Assembly (NCBI GenBank): GCA_027310575.1
Contig: DAIDAO010000001.1
Span: 1-41,568 of the forward strand
Reading direction: 5' to 3'
Source: a bacterium
Lineage (GTDB): Archaea; Thermoproteota; Nitrososphaeria; Nitrososphaerales; Gagatemarchaeaceae
DNA: 41,568 nucleotides
Shown here piece after piece: positions 7,613-16,805 of the stretch (within the stretch, counting starts at the first letter, position 1; every line of letters starts with the position of its first letter). Under the pieces are notes generated by a model, which searched no databases, was not told the DNA's origin, and saw only the letters and a list, made by a program, of their open reading frames with translations. Made by a program: the position numbers and the translations under genes.

Positions 7613-8347
7613 ATGGGCAAGAGGATACTTCAGCGCAGGCGGGGAAAGGCAGGGATACAGTTCAGGGCGCCGAGCAGAGGGAAGGTGGCGCCTGTGAGAT
7701 ACCCGAGGGCGGAGGGCCCAGCGACGGTCACAGCCATACTCGACGAGAGGGGAAGGAGCGCGCCTCTGGCGCAGATCAGGCTCGAACGGGACAGGTACAG
7801 CTACCTGCCGGCGGTCGCGGGGATGACTGTGGGACAGCAGGTGTCCCTCGGGTCGGGCGCCCAGTTGGCGGAGGGGAACGTCATGCAGCTTTCGAGCGTC
7901 CCGGAGGGGACGAGGGTGTGCAACATCGAGCTGCGGCCCGGAGACGGAGGGAGGTTCGTCAGGGCGTCGGGGACTTCGGCAGTGCTCTTCTCGAAGGCGA
8001 ACGGCAGGGCCATCCTGAAGCTTCCTTCGGGGAAGAACATCCTGATCAGCGACCGGTGCAGGGCGACCATCGGCGAGGTGGCTGGCGGAGGGAGGAGGGA
8101 GAAGCCGTTCCTCACCGCGGGCGCGAGGCACCACGCGATGAGGGCTTCCGGAAGGGTCTACCCGAGGATGAGAGGGATCGCGATGGCTGTGGTCTACCAC
8201 CCGTTCGGCGGAGGAAGACACCAGCACCCAGGCAAGTCGACGAGCACGTCGCGCAACGCTCCGCCTGGCAGGAAGGTAGGATTAATAGCGCCTAGGAAGA
8301 CCGGGAGGAAGAGATTGGCCAGGGCTAGCGCGGAGGTATCAAAGTAG
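7613..8347 (+). CDS. rpl2: Large ribosomal subunit protein uL2
   Basis: A 244-residue protein, usual archaeal length. MGKRILQRRRGKAGIQF is the archaeal L2 start, and the C-terminal MAVVYHPFGGGRHQHPGK contains the conserved histidine-bearing loop that reaches the peptidyl-transferase centre. Starts three bases after the uL23 stop and abuts uS19. Confidence 0.97.
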   Translation: MGKRILQRRRGKAGIQFRAPSRGKVAPVRYPRAEGPATVTAILDERGRSAPLAQIRLERDRYSYLPAVAGMTVGQQVSLGSGAQLAEGNVMQLSSVPEGTRVCNIELRPGDGGRFVRASGTSAVLFSKANGRAILKLPSGKNILISDRCRATIGEVAGGGRREKPFLTAGARHHAMRASGRVYPRMRGIAMAVVYHPFGGGRHQHPGKSTSTSRNAPPGRKVGLIAPRKTGRKRLARASAEVSK

Positions 8348-8743
8348 ATGCCGAAAGAGTTCAGGTACAGGGGGAAGTCGCTGGACGAGCTCAACGCGAT
8401 GTCGACCGAAGCCCTGCTTGCGCTCCTTCCGTCCAGGGCAAGGCGCTCCCTGAACCGCGGGGTGTCCGAAGAGAAGAGGAAGCTCCTGGAAGACGCGAGG
8501 GCGAAGAAGGACGGCAAGCTCGAGGGGGAGATCAAGACTCACGCGAGGGACATGATCATCCTGCCGACGATGGTCGGCCTTACGATCGCGGTCCACAACG
8601 GCAGAGAGTTCGTCAACCTGGAAGTGAAGCCGGAGATGATCGGGAGGTATCTGGGCGAATACGTGATAACGAACAAGAAGGTCGTGCACGGGACGCCCGG
8701 CATAGGAGCGAGCCGCTCCAGCCTCTACGTCCCCCTGAAGTAG
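8348..8743 (+). CDS. rps19: Small ribosomal subunit protein uS19
   Basis: A 131-residue protein with an archaeal N-terminal extension ([17 protein letters not shown]). The S19 core is [20 protein letters not shown] and [21 protein letters not shown]. It is the last gene of this ribosomal block: the expected uL22-uS3 genes are absent, and a convergent aldehyde dehydrogenase gene ends on the very next base. Confidence 0.97.
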   Translation: MPKEFRYRGKSLDELNAMSTEALLALLPSRARRSLNRGVSEEKRKLLEDARAKKDGKLEGEIKTHARDMIILPTMVGLTIAVHNGREFVNLEVKPEMIGRYLGEYVITNKKVVHGTPGIGASRSSLYVPLK

Positions 8744-10324
8744 CTAGACCACGGTCGTCTGGGACTGGTCGCGCAGGAAGTTGAGCAGGTAGTACGGGCT
8801 CCCAACCCCCCTCCCTGTCACCCCGCTCGCCTTCCATCCTGTGAACGACTGCGCGCCCGGCCAGGCCCCTGTCGTGGAGCCCCCTGCCCTGTTGGCGTAG
8901 GTGACCCCGAACCTGATTCCGTCGAAGAACTTCCTCTGCTCCCTCTTGTCCCTGGAGAATATCCCAGCGGTCAGGCCGTACTCCGTGGCGTTGGCCTTCT
9001 GGAGCGCGTCCTCGACGTCCTCAGCTTCGTTCACCACGACGAACGGGACGAAGAGCTCCTCAGTGACCAGCTTGTGGTGTTCGGGGAGCCCCACGACGAC
9101 GGTCGGGGCCACGTAGTAGCCGTTCCTCATGGAGCCCTCGCGCAGGACTTCGCCTCCAGAGAGCAGCTGAGCCCCAGCGCTCTTCGCTTCTGCGACTGAG
9201 GCCTCGAACTTCTCGACCGCCTTGTCGTTGATCACGGGTCCCATGAACGTCTGCTTCTCCCTCGGGTCCCCGACCACGATCTTGTCCACCCTCTCCTTGA
9301 GGGCGGAGAGGAACCTGTCCTTGACCTGGCGCTGGACGTAGACCCTCGAAGTGGCGCTGCACTTCTGCCCTCCGTAGCCGAACGCGGCCCTCACGGTCCC
9401 TTCGACCGCCTCGGGGATGTCAGCCTTGGAGGTGACGATGGTGGGGTTCTTGCTCCCCATCTCGAGCAGGATCGGCTTCGGGTAGGGCTGCTCAGTGTGG
9501 AACCTGCGGAACAGGCGCATGCCCACGTCGCGCGAGCCCGTGAAGGCTATCCCGGCGACGTCCGGGTTGGACACGAACTCGTCTTCGTAGTTCCCCCCCG
9601 GGCCTGTGACGTAGTTGACGGCCCCGACCGGGACCCCGGCGTCCACGTAGAGCTGGTACAGCATCAGCCCGGTGAGGGGTGCCTCGCTGGTCGGCTTCAG
9701 TATGACCGAGTTGCCCGTTATCAGGGCCCCCATCGCCATCCCGTTGGCCAGCATGAAGGGGAAGTTGAACGGGGAGATCACCGGCCAGACCCCGAACGGC
9801 TTGCACACGTCGAAGGTGCGCTCGCCCGGGCCGCCGGGACCCATCTTCGTGGAATACCCCTTCTCCTTCTTCATGACCCCCACGTAGTACTTCACTGCGT
9901 CGATGGCCTCCCAGCACTCTGCGAGCGCCTCGAGCCTGTTCTTCCCGACCTCGTACGTTATCGCGACCGCGATGTCGAACTTCCTCTCGTCCACGAGCTT
10001 CGCGTACCGCTCGATCGCCCTGACCCTCGCCTGCCAAGGCCTTCCGCTCCACTCGCCGAAGCCGGCCTTCGCCGCCTCGACGGCCTGTCTCGCGTGCTCC
10101 CTCGTCCCCACCTGGAACCTCCCCACCACGATGGACGTGTCCAGGGGGCTCCTGTGCTCGAACTCCCCAGCCTCAGACCTGATTTCGCGCCCCCCGATGT
10201 ACATCGGGTAGGTCTGGCCGAGCTTCGGCTGGAAGCGCTTCAGCGCAGCCTCGAACCTCGGGTTTACGCTCTCGTCTGCGAAGAGCGTGGTGTAAGTAAT
10301 CTTGCGCATCTGCTTCTTGGGCAT
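8744..10324 (-). CDS. Aldehyde dehydrogenase, likely 1-pyrroline-5-carboxylate dehydrogenase type
   Basis: A 526-residue NAD(P)-dependent aldehyde dehydrogenase. Visible motifs are PFNFPFML in the Rossmann part, FTGSRDVGM (cofactor loop), the general base Glu in LLEMGSKNP and the catalytic Cys in GGQKCSATSRVYV. QKCSA and GSPYYLLNFLRDQSQTTV at the C-terminus resemble L-glutamate-semialdehyde (P5C) dehydrogenases of the RocA/PutA group, so oxidation to glutamate is the best guess; other aldehydes are possible. A TATA-like CATTTTAGC (10349-10357) suggests its own promoter, though it lies 39 bases after lipB on the same strand. It converges on uS19 with no spacer. Confidence 0.85.
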   Translation of the reverse strand: MPKKQMRKITYTTLFADESVNPRFEAALKRFQPKLGQTYPMYIGGREIRSEAGEFEHRSPLDTSIVVGRFQVGTREHARQAVEAAKAGFGEWSGRPWQARVRAIERYAKLVDERKFDIAVAITYEVGKNRLEALAECWEAIDAVKYYVGVMKKEKGYSTKMGPGGPGERTFDVCKPFGVWPVISPFNFPFMLANGMAMGALITGNSVILKPTSEAPLTGLMLYQLYVDAGVPVGAVNYVTGPGGNYEDEFVSNPDVAGIAFTGSRDVGMRLFRRFHTEQPYPKPILLEMGSKNPTIVTSKADIPEAVEGTVRAAFGYGGQKCSATSRVYVQRQVKDRFLSALKERVDKIVVGDPREKQTFMGPVINDKAVEKFEASVAEAKSAGAQLLSGGEVLREGSMRNGYYVAPTVVVGLPEHHKLVTEELFVPFVVVNEAEDVEDALQKANATEYGLTAGIFSRDKREQRKFFDGIRFGVTYANRAGGSTTGAWPGAQSFTGWKASGVTGRGVGSPYYLLNFLRDQSQTTVV

Positions 10325-10363
10325 GGGGACCGCCGCCCCGCGCCGCGCTAAAATGTTTGTCGC

Positions 10364-11002
10364 CTAACTCGAGGCTACGAGGCGCTGGTGAGAGAGCTGC
10401 GTCCCGGTCACAGACGACCATTCCTTTGCGACCCTGGCCTTCACCTCGCCGAAGGGGACCTCCCTGCCCGAGAGCTTCTGCATCGACGTCATTGCGGAGG
10501 GGTCGAGCCCGCAGGGGCGGATGAGCTCGAAGCGGGACAGGTCGGTGTTCACGTTGAGCGCGAAGCCGTGATAGGTGACCCAATCCGTGACCGCCACGCC
10601 TATCGAAGCGAGCTTCTTCCCCCTCACCCAGATCCCTGGATGCCCCTCGAGCCTCTCGCCCTCTATCCCGTAGGTCCCGACTGCCCTGATCACCGCCTCC
10701 TCTATGTTCCTGACGTGGCGTCTCACGTCGTGGTCCGCGAGGAGGACTATCGGGTATCCCACGAGCTGCCCTGGGCCGTGGTAGGTGGCGTCCCCTCCGC
10801 GTTCGACCTCGAACACAGGGATCTCCTGCGGCCTGAAGTTCGCAGGGGTCGTCTTCCTCCCGAGGGTGATCACGTGCTCGTGCTCAACGAGGATCAGGGA
10901 GTCCGGGATCTCCCCCCTGGCCCGCTTCGCCGCCAGCTCCCGCTGAAGCCCCAGAGCTTCGCCGTACTCCATCCTGCCGAAGTCTAGGAGATACCCGTTC
11001 AT
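10364..11002 (-). CDS. lipB: Octanoyl-[carrier protein]:protein N-octanoyltransferase LipB
   Basis: A 212-residue cofactor transferase that places octanoate on the lipoyl-domain lysine of E2. Diagnostic segments are RGGDATYHGPGQLVGYPI, the catalytic Lys in RGKKLASIGVAV and the catalytic Cys in LIRPCGLDPSAM. Full length for the family. Its ATG overlaps the stop of the E3 gene (ATGA), so it is co-translated with the dehydrogenase complex it serves. The partner lipoyl synthase is at the other end of the cluster. Confidence 0.94.
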   Translation of the reverse strand: MNGYLLDFGRMEYGEALGLQRELAAKRARGEIPDSLILVEHEHVITLGRKTTPANFRPQEIPVFEVERGGDATYHGPGQLVGYPIVLLADHDVRRHVRNIEEAVIRAVGTYGIEGERLEGHPGIWVRGKKLASIGVAVTDWVTYHGFALNVNTDLSRFELIRPCGLDPSAMTSMQKLSGREVPFGEVKARVAKEWSSVTGTQLSHQRLVASS

Positions 11003-12438
11003 GTCCTGAGCTGGTGAATCGGTCGCCCGGCTGCAGACTCCGAGGCTTCCATGATCCCTTCAGGGAGGGTTGGGTGGGGGTGCACGGTCAGGGCTATGTC
11101 CTCGACTGTGGCGCCCATCTCGATGGCCAGAGCGACCTCGCTGATGAGGTTGGACGCCTCAGGCCCGACGATCTGGACCCCGAGCACCAGCCCGTCCTCC
11201 TCGTTCGAGACGACCTTGACGAACCCGTCCGTCTCGCCCGCAGACAGCGCCCTGCCGAGAGCGGCGAACTGGAACCTGCTCCTCTTGACCTTGTACCCCG
11301 CCTCGGTCGCCTTCGCCTCCGTCAAGCCTACGCTCGCGACTTCGGGGTCGCAGAAGATGGCGTCCGGGATTGCCTTCCAGTCGGCGGCCGAAGGCAGGCC
11401 CGCGATGCATTCGGCTGCCACGATGCCCTCCTTTGACGCCTTGTGGGCGAGGAGCGGCGGCCCGCGTACATCACCGATGGCGTAGACCCCAGGGACGTTC
11501 GTCTGCATCTTCTGGTCCGTGACGACGTACCCCCTCGAGTCCGTCTGGACCCCAAGCGCTGCCAGGTTCATCTTTTCCGTCCTCGGCTTCCGGCCGACGC
11601 TGACGAGGATCTTGTCGACGACGACCATCACCTTCCCGCCTGGCGTCTCCACCTCGACCTCGGCTTCCGAGCCCTTCTTTGCCACCCGTACGACCTTCGA
11701 CTTCAGGTAGACCTTCGCCCCCCTCCCCTCGAGCTTCCGCTGGACGACCCGCACCACCTCAGGGTCGCTCCCTGGGAGGAGCTGCTCCATTATCTCGACT
11801 ACAGTGATCTGGCTCCCGAACTTCTGGAACATGGACGCGAACTCTAGCCCTATGGCGCCCCCGCCGACGATCATGAGCCTCCCAGGCGCGCCCTTGAGCT
11901 CGAGCCCCTCCTTCGAGCCTATGATGAGGTCGCCGTCGAACTCCAGCCCAGGGAGACTGGAGCTCCTGGTCCCGGTGGCTATGACGAGGTTCTTGAAGGA
12001 GACCTCCTCCTTCCCTGTGGAGGTCACTACAGACAGCCGCCCCTTCCCCGCGACTTCAGCCTCCCCCATTAGGACTGTCGCGTGGTAGCCGCGGAGGAGC
12101 ATCTCTATGCCTCCGACCAGCCTCGAAACAACTTCCGACTTCCACTTCTGCATCTGGACGAAGTCGACAGAGGCCCCGGTGACCCTGAGGCCGTACCTCT
12201 CTGCGTCTCTCACCTTGTCGAGGAGCTTGGAGACCGTTATCAGGGACTTCGAGGGGATGCACCCGTAGTTCGTGCACTCCCCGCCCAGCCTGTCCGCCTC
12301 GACGACCACGGCCTTCAGTCCCAGCTGGGCTGCGCGGATCCCGCAGACGTACCCGCCCGGTCCTCCCCCCACGATGGCTACGTCTGCTTCAATCAACTGA
12401 TTTCCTCGAGCTTCGGGTGGCGGTATCGGCTTAAACAT
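10999..12438 (-). CDS. lpdA: Dihydrolipoyl dehydrogenase (E3)
   Basis: A 479-residue FAD flavoprotein that reoxidises dihydrolipoamide with NAD+. It shows an FAD-binding GGGPGGYVCGIRAAQLG (near residues 24-40), the redox disulfide in GGECTNYGCIPSKSL, an NAD-binding GGGAIGLEFASMFQ, the second FAD motif VYAIGDVRG and the active-site His-Glu region VHPHPTLPEGIMEA. Residues 1-17 are an extra N-terminal stretch before the flavin domain. It follows E2 by about 20 bases and overlaps lipB. Confidence 0.95.
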   Translation of the reverse strand: MFKPIPPPEARGNQLIEADVAIVGGGPGGYVCGIRAAQLGLKAVVVEADRLGGECTNYGCIPSKSLITVSKLLDKVRDAERYGLRVTGASVDFVQMQKWKSEVVSRLVGGIEMLLRGYHATVLMGEAEVAGKGRLSVVTSTGKEEVSFKNLVIATGTRSSSLPGLEFDGDLIIGSKEGLELKGAPGRLMIVGGGAIGLEFASMFQKFGSQITVVEIMEQLLPGSDPEVVRVVQRKLEGRGAKVYLKSKVVRVAKKGSEAEVEVETPGGKVMVVVDKILVSVGRKPRTEKMNLAALGVQTDSRGYVVTDQKMQTNVPGVYAIGDVRGPPLLAHKASKEGIVAAECIAGLPSAADWKAIPDAIFCDPEVASVGLTEAKATEAGYKVKRSRFQFAALGRALSAGETDGFVKVVSNEEDGLVLGVQIVGPEASNLISEVALAIEMGATVEDIALTVHPHPTLPEGIMEASESAAGRPIHQLRT

Positions 12439-12443
12439 TGCTG

Positions 12444-12459
12444 AGGCGCGAAAGCGCCT
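12444..12459 (-). other. Stem-loop at the E2-E3 junction
   Basis: AGGCGC and GCGCCT form a perfect 6-bp stem with a 4-base loop. It overlaps the E2 stop codon and lies just before the E3 start. It could be a processing or attenuation element in the operon RNA; no U-run follows, so a terminator is unlikely. Confidence 0.4.
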
Positions 12460-13672
12460 AGAGGACCTCTGCCAGCAGCTTCTTCGTGTCCTGGATCGTC
12501 TCGACGACGCGCGAAGTGAACCTTGCGGCGTACGCTCCGTCGATGACCCTGTGGTCGAACGACAGGGACAGGTACGTCGTGTCCCGGATCTCTATCTTGC
12601 CGTCGCGGACGACGGGCCGCTTCGCGATCTTGTGCAGCCCCAGAATCGCGACCTCGGGGATGTTGATGATCGGGGTCGCGAAGAGGCCGCCTATCGCGCC
12701 GACGTTGGTGATAGTGAACGTGGAGCCGTGCACTTCGTCGAGCGCGAGCTGGCCGCTCCTGGCCTTCGCGGAGAGTCTCTCGATCTCCCCCGCGAGCTCG
12801 AATATGTCCTTCCTGTCCACGTCCTTCACGACGGGCACGACCAGCCCCTGCTCTGTGTCCGTGGCGATCCCGATGTTGTAGTACTTCTTCAGAACGATGC
12901 TCCCAGCCTGCTCGTCCAGAGCCGAGTTGACGTATGGGAACTCCTTCAGGGCTGGGACCAGGGCCTTCATGATGAACGGGAGGTAGGTCAGGCGGACCCC
13001 CCTCTTCTCGGCGCTCCCCTTGAACGCCTCTCTGAGCAGGACGAGCTCGGTCATGTCTGCCTCGTCGACATGCGTGACCTGGGCTGTCGTCCTGAGGGAC
13101 TTCGCCATCCTTTCCGAGATGGTCCTCCGGAGCCCCCTGAGCGGGACCACTTCCTCCCTTGGCCCTCCATGCTGGGGAGCCGCCTGAGGCGCCTGGACGG
13201 TTACGGTCGACGCGCCCGACGCCGTGGCGGATCGTCTGACGTCCTCGTCGGTGATCCTGCCCGCCGGACCGGACCCCCGGACGGAGGCGATGTCCACCCC
13301 CAGTTCCCTCGCCAGCCTGCGGGTCGCAGGGGTGGCAAGCACGCTCTGCGCCGCTGTCGGCGCTTGTGCCTGCAGGGGGGGCGCCGCCATGACAGGCTTC
13401 GCTGCGGCAGGCGCGGGCGCGGGCGAAGGACCTGCTCCGCCCCCGTCATCGATCACCATGATGGTCTGCCCGACCTTCGCGACGTCCCCCTCCTTGACGA
13501 GTATCCTGGAGACCTTGCCGCTCCTGGGCGACGGGATCTGGACGTTCACCTTGTCCGTCATGACCTCCACTATGGGCTGGTCCTCCTTCACCTGGTCCCC
13601 CTCCTTCGTCATCCACTTGATGATCTCCCCCTCTGTGATGCCCTCCCCCAAGTCAGGGAGCTTGAACTCCAT
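12458..13672 (-). CDS. 2-oxoacid dehydrogenase E2, dihydrolipoamide acyltransferase
   Basis: A 404-residue protein. Residues 1-77 are one lipoyl domain with the modified lysine in EVMTDKVNVQI. An Ala/Pro linker follows (near 80-108), then a peripheral-subunit-binding domain (TPATRRLARELGVDIASVRG, about 115-150) and a catalytic acyltransferase domain ending in SFDHRVIDGAYAARF, with the HxxxDG motif. It forms the core of the complex and passes the acyl group to CoA. A TATA-like TTTTTTAA about 30 bases before the ATG suggests an internal promoter within the cluster. Confidence 0.94.
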   Translation of the reverse strand: MEFKLPDLGEGITEGEIIKWMTKEGDQVKEDQPIVEVMTDKVNVQIPSPRSGKVSRILVKEGDVAKVGQTIMVIDDGGGAGPSPAPAPAAAKPVMAAPPLQAQAPTAAQSVLATPATRRLARELGVDIASVRGSGPAGRITDEDVRRSATASGASTVTVQAPQAAPQHGGPREEVVPLRGLRRTISERMAKSLRTTAQVTHVDEADMTELVLLREAFKGSAEKRGVRLTYLPFIMKALVPALKEFPYVNSALDEQAGSIVLKKYYNIGIATDTEQGLVVPVVKDVDRKDIFELAGEIERLSAKARSGQLALDEVHGSTFTITNVGAIGGLFATPIINIPEVAILGLHKIAKRPVVRDGKIEIRDTTYLSLSFDHRVIDGAYAARFTSRVVETIQDTKKLLAEVL

Positions 13673-13732
13673 TGCGATTCGGCGATTGGACTGGAGGTTA
13701 AAAAACTCTGTAGGAGGAGGCAGAGGACGGCC

Positions 13733-15883
13733 CTAGTAGCTGACCAGCTCGAGTGCCGCTTTCATCACTCTGTCCTTGTTGGGTATGTAGTTGTCTTCGA
13801 GCCGTGCGAGCGGGATGGGTATGTCGAACCCGGTCACCCTCCTGATCGGCGCCTTGAGGTAGTCTAGGGCCCTCTCAGCCACGGTGGCGGCCACCTCCGC
13901 TCCGATCCCCACGTTTCGGGGGGCCTCGTGCACGACCACGAGTCTGCCGGTCTTCTGAACGGAGCCCAGGACCGCGGGGTAGTCGATCGGAGAGACTGTC
14001 CGCAGGTCGATCACCTCGGCCGAGACTGACTTCTCGCTCGACAGCGACTCCGCGGCCTGAAGCGTCGGGACCATCATCGCGCCGTACGACACGAGCGTTA
14101 CGTCTGTCCCCTCCCTTACCATCTTGGCCTTGCCGATCGGCACGCGGTATTCTGCCTCGGGGACCTCGGTCTTGGGGGAGTCGTACAGCTTCTTGGGCTC
14201 CATAAAGACGATCGGGTCTGGCTCGTCCAGCGCAGACGCAAGGAGCCCCTTCGCGTCGTACGGGGTCGAAGGAATCACTACCTTCAGTCCGGGAGTATGG
14301 GCGAAATGCGCCTCTGGGGACTCGGAGTGGAGCTCAGGTGGCCTGATCCCCGCCCCGTACGGGAACCTGATCACGCCCCGCGGGGCGAACCTCCCTCTGG
14401 TCCTGTTCCTCATCCTCGCGATGTGGCTGAATATCTGATCGAAAGCGGGGAGCGAGAAGTTGTCGAACTGGAACTCGGCGACAGGGACCAGCCCTCCGAT
14501 GGAAAGTCCCACGAAGATTCCTGCTATGCTTAGCTCCGCCAGCGGGGTGTCGAAGACCCTGTCGGCCCCGAACTCGTCCAGGAGCCCCCTCGTGACCTGG
14601 AAGACCCCACCGTTCTTGCCCACGTCCTCGCCGAAGACGACCACGTTCTTGTCCCTCTTCATCCCCTCTCTGAGCGCCATGTTGACCGCGTTCCTGATGT
14701 TCACGCCGGGCTTGCCGCCAGAGACCGTGGGCTCGGGCGCCGCGGGCTGAGGCGCCCCGCCCTCCCCGAAGACCTCCGACCTTTCCGCGATCAGGTTCGG
14801 GGTCGGGGAGGAGTAGGTGAAGTCGAATATCGTTGTCGGGTCAGCGGGAGGGGTCGCCCGAAACTCGGCTATGGCTTCGTTCATCCTGCTCTGCGCCGCC
14901 TCCACAACTCCGTCCCTGATCCTGTCGTCAACCAGGCCCCTCGAGCGGAGGTACTTCTCGAACCTCGTCAGCGGGCTCCGCTTCTCCCATTCCGCAACTT
15001 CGTCAGGCGCCTTCAGCTTGTTGGAGACCAGCTCTGCGGTGGTGTGGGGGCCCATCCTGTATGTCGAATACTCGATCAGCGTCGGGCCGCCTCCCCTCCT
15101 TGCCTTGTCGACCGCATACTTCGTCGCTTCGTAGCAGGCGATCACGTCGTTCCCGTCGACCAGTATCCCCTCGAAGCCGTAGGCGACGGCCTTCTGAGCG
15201 ATGGTCTTCGAGGCGGTCTGTGCGTTCCTCTTTACAGACAGGGCCCACTGGTTGTTCTCCACGCCGAAGACGACCGGCAGGTCGTACACGCCGGCGAAGT
15301 TCATGGCCTCGTGGAAATCGGCCTTCGACGTCCCGCCATCCCCCGTGACGACGTACGTGACAGAGTTCTCGCCGAGCAGACGCTTGGCGTAGGCGAGTCC
15401 CGCTGCGTGAGGGAGCTGGGTCGCGACAGGGACGGCCAGCGGGAGCATGTTGAGGCCTTCCGGCATCTGCATCCCTCTTTCGTCCCCGCCCCAGTAGAGC
15501 AGGAGCTTGGACGCGGGCATGCCAAACGCCAGCATCCCTGCCGAGTCCCTGTACATCGGAACATACCAGTCCCCCCTTTCGAGCGCGTCGACAGGGCCGA
15601 TCTGGCAGGCCTCCTGCCCCTTTCCCGGCGCATAGGTCCCGATCTCTCTCAGGGTGGAAAGGTTGGTCGCCTTTTCGTCGAAGAGCCTCCCAAAGACCAG
15701 CTGCTCGTACATCCTTCGCAGGACTTCGGGCGGGAGGGCCGGGTCTTTGCCCCTCAGGGTCCCGTCGGGGGTGAGCCGCTGGAAAAGGACATCCTTCGGT
15801 TCTGTGAACCTGAGGTCAGCCTCGCTGAAGATCCTGGGGACCGCGTCTGACCCCGCACTCTTCATGAAATCCGCTTGGGTCAA
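13733..15883 (-). CDS. 2-oxoacid dehydrogenase E1, alpha and beta subunits fused
   Basis: A 716-residue protein combining two normally separate subunits. The alpha part (about 1-370) carries the thiamine-diphosphate motif from GDGGTSKADFHEAMNF to VENNQWALS. A Pro/Ala-rich linker (about 375-395) follows. The beta part (about 396-716) starts INIRNAVNMAL-like at VNIRNAVNMALREGM and has VFGEDVGKNGGVFQVT, GAGIRPPELHSESPEAHFAHTPG and VVHEAPRNVGIGAE. It decarboxylates a 2-oxoacid; pyruvate and branched-chain substrates cannot be separated by eye. Its ATG overlaps the lipA stop. No stop codon or frameshift is seen at the junction, so the fusion is real in this sequence. Confidence 0.93.
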   Translation of the reverse strand: MTQADFMKSAGSDAVPRIFSEADLRFTEPKDVLFQRLTPDGTLRGKDPALPPEVLRRMYEQLVFGRLFDEKATNLSTLREIGTYAPGKGQEACQIGPVDALERGDWYVPMYRDSAGMLAFGMPASKLLLYWGGDERGMQMPEGLNMLPLAVPVATQLPHAAGLAYAKRLLGENSVTYVVTGDGGTSKADFHEAMNFAGVYDLPVVFGVENNQWALSVKRNAQTASKTIAQKAVAYGFEGILVDGNDVIACYEATKYAVDKARRGGGPTLIEYSTYRMGPHTTAELVSNKLKAPDEVAEWEKRSPLTRFEKYLRSRGLVDDRIRDGVVEAAQSRMNEAIAEFRATPPADPTTIFDFTYSSPTPNLIAERSEVFGEGGAPQPAAPEPTVSGGKPGVNIRNAVNMALREGMKRDKNVVVFGEDVGKNGGVFQVTRGLLDEFGADRVFDTPLAELSIAGIFVGLSIGGLVPVAEFQFDNFSLPAFDQIFSHIARMRNRTRGRFAPRGVIRFPYGAGIRPPELHSESPEAHFAHTPGLKVVIPSTPYDAKGLLASALDEPDPIVFMEPKKLYDSPKTEVPEAEYRVPIGKAKMVREGTDVTLVSYGAMMVPTLQAAESLSSEKSVSAEVIDLRTVSPIDYPAVLGSVQKTGRLVVVHEAPRNVGIGAEVAATVAERALDYLKAPIRRVTGFDIPIPLARLEDNYIPNKDRVMKAALELVSY

Positions 15884-16803
15884 GTGCCGGTTTCAGGCTC
15901 CGCGGCGATATAAAACTGGCGTCGGCCCGCGGCCTCTTCGATCGCCGTCCGGACGAAGAACTCCCCCGCGCGGTAGCTGCTCCGGACAAGCGGGCCGGAC
16001 GCAACGTAGAGGAAGCCCATGCGCTCCCCCATCGCCCTGTAACTGGCGAACTGGCTTGGACGCACATACTCGACCACCTTCAGGTGCCTGGACGAGGGGC
16101 GCAGGTACTGGCCAACGGTCAGGAAGTCGACCCCCGCCCGCCTCAGGTGGGCCATCGCCTGGCCGACCTCCTCCTCCGTCTCTCCCAGCCCCACCATGAT
16201 CGACGACTTCGTGAAGATGGTCGGGTCGAGCTTCTTCACGTTCCTGAGTACCGAGAGCGACTGCCAGTAGTTGGCCCTGGGGTCACGGACCTTCGAGGTA
16301 AGCGCCATCGTGGTCTCGATGTTGTGCGCGATCACGTCGGGCCTCGCGTCGACCACCTGCTTCAGGTCTGCAAGCTCGCCCTGGAAGTCTGGGATGAGGA
16401 CCTCCACGAGCATACCCGGGTTCTTCTCCTTCACGAGCCTGATCGTCTTCGCGAAGTGGGAGGCGCCGCCGTCGGGGAGGTCGTCCCTGTCCACGGAAGT
16501 CAGCACGACATAGGTCAGCCCCATCTGCGAGAGGGCGAACGCCACGTTCTCCGGCTCGTACCCGTCGAGAGCCCCGTTGGGTCTCCCGGGCGTCACCATG
16601 CAGAAGCGGCAGGCCCGCGAGCACACGTCCCCCATCAGCATGAGGGTCGCGGTCCCGCCCCCCCAGCACTCCCCGACGTTGGGGCAGTGGGCCTCTTCGC
16701 AGACAGTGTGAAGGTTGAGCCGGTTGAAGAGCCCCTTGAGGTCCTCGTAGCTTCTGCCTCGAGGCGATGACACGGTCAGCCATTCGGGCTTTTCGGCGAG
16801 CAA
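15880..16803 (-). CDS. lipA: Lipoyl synthase
   Basis: A 307-residue radical SAM enzyme that inserts two sulfurs into octanoyl-E2. It shows the auxiliary cluster motif C-x4-C-x5-C in CEEAHCPNVGEC, the radical SAM CxxxCxxC in CSRACRFCMV, and the LipA-specific LTSVDRDDLPDGGASHF and C-terminal VRSSYRAGEF with the RSSYxA motif. Full length. Start TTG at 16803 is two bases after the stop of the HTH regulator, and its stop overlaps E1, so it leads the lipoate/E1/E2/E3/lipB cluster. Confidence 0.96.
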   Translation of the reverse strand: MLAEKPEWLTVSSPRGRSYEDLKGLFNRLNLHTVCEEAHCPNVGECWGGGTATLMLMGDVCSRACRFCMVTPGRPNGALDGYEPENVAFALSQMGLTYVVLTSVDRDDLPDGGASHFAKTIRLVKEKNPGMLVEVLIPDFQGELADLKQVVDARPDVIAHNIETTMALTSKVRDPRANYWQSLSVLRNVKKLDPTIFTKSSIMVGLGETEEEVGQAMAHLRRAGVDFLTVGQYLRPSSRHLKVVEYVRPSQFASYRAMGERMGFLYVASGPLVRSSYRAGEFFVRTAIEEAAGRRQFYIAAEPETGT

Positions 16804-16805
16804 GA

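Noticed and set aside
6755-8227. 490-codon antisense frame across uL4-uL23-uL2
   Set aside because: The opposite strand encodes unmistakable ribosomal proteins; the antisense product has no domain and biased composition.
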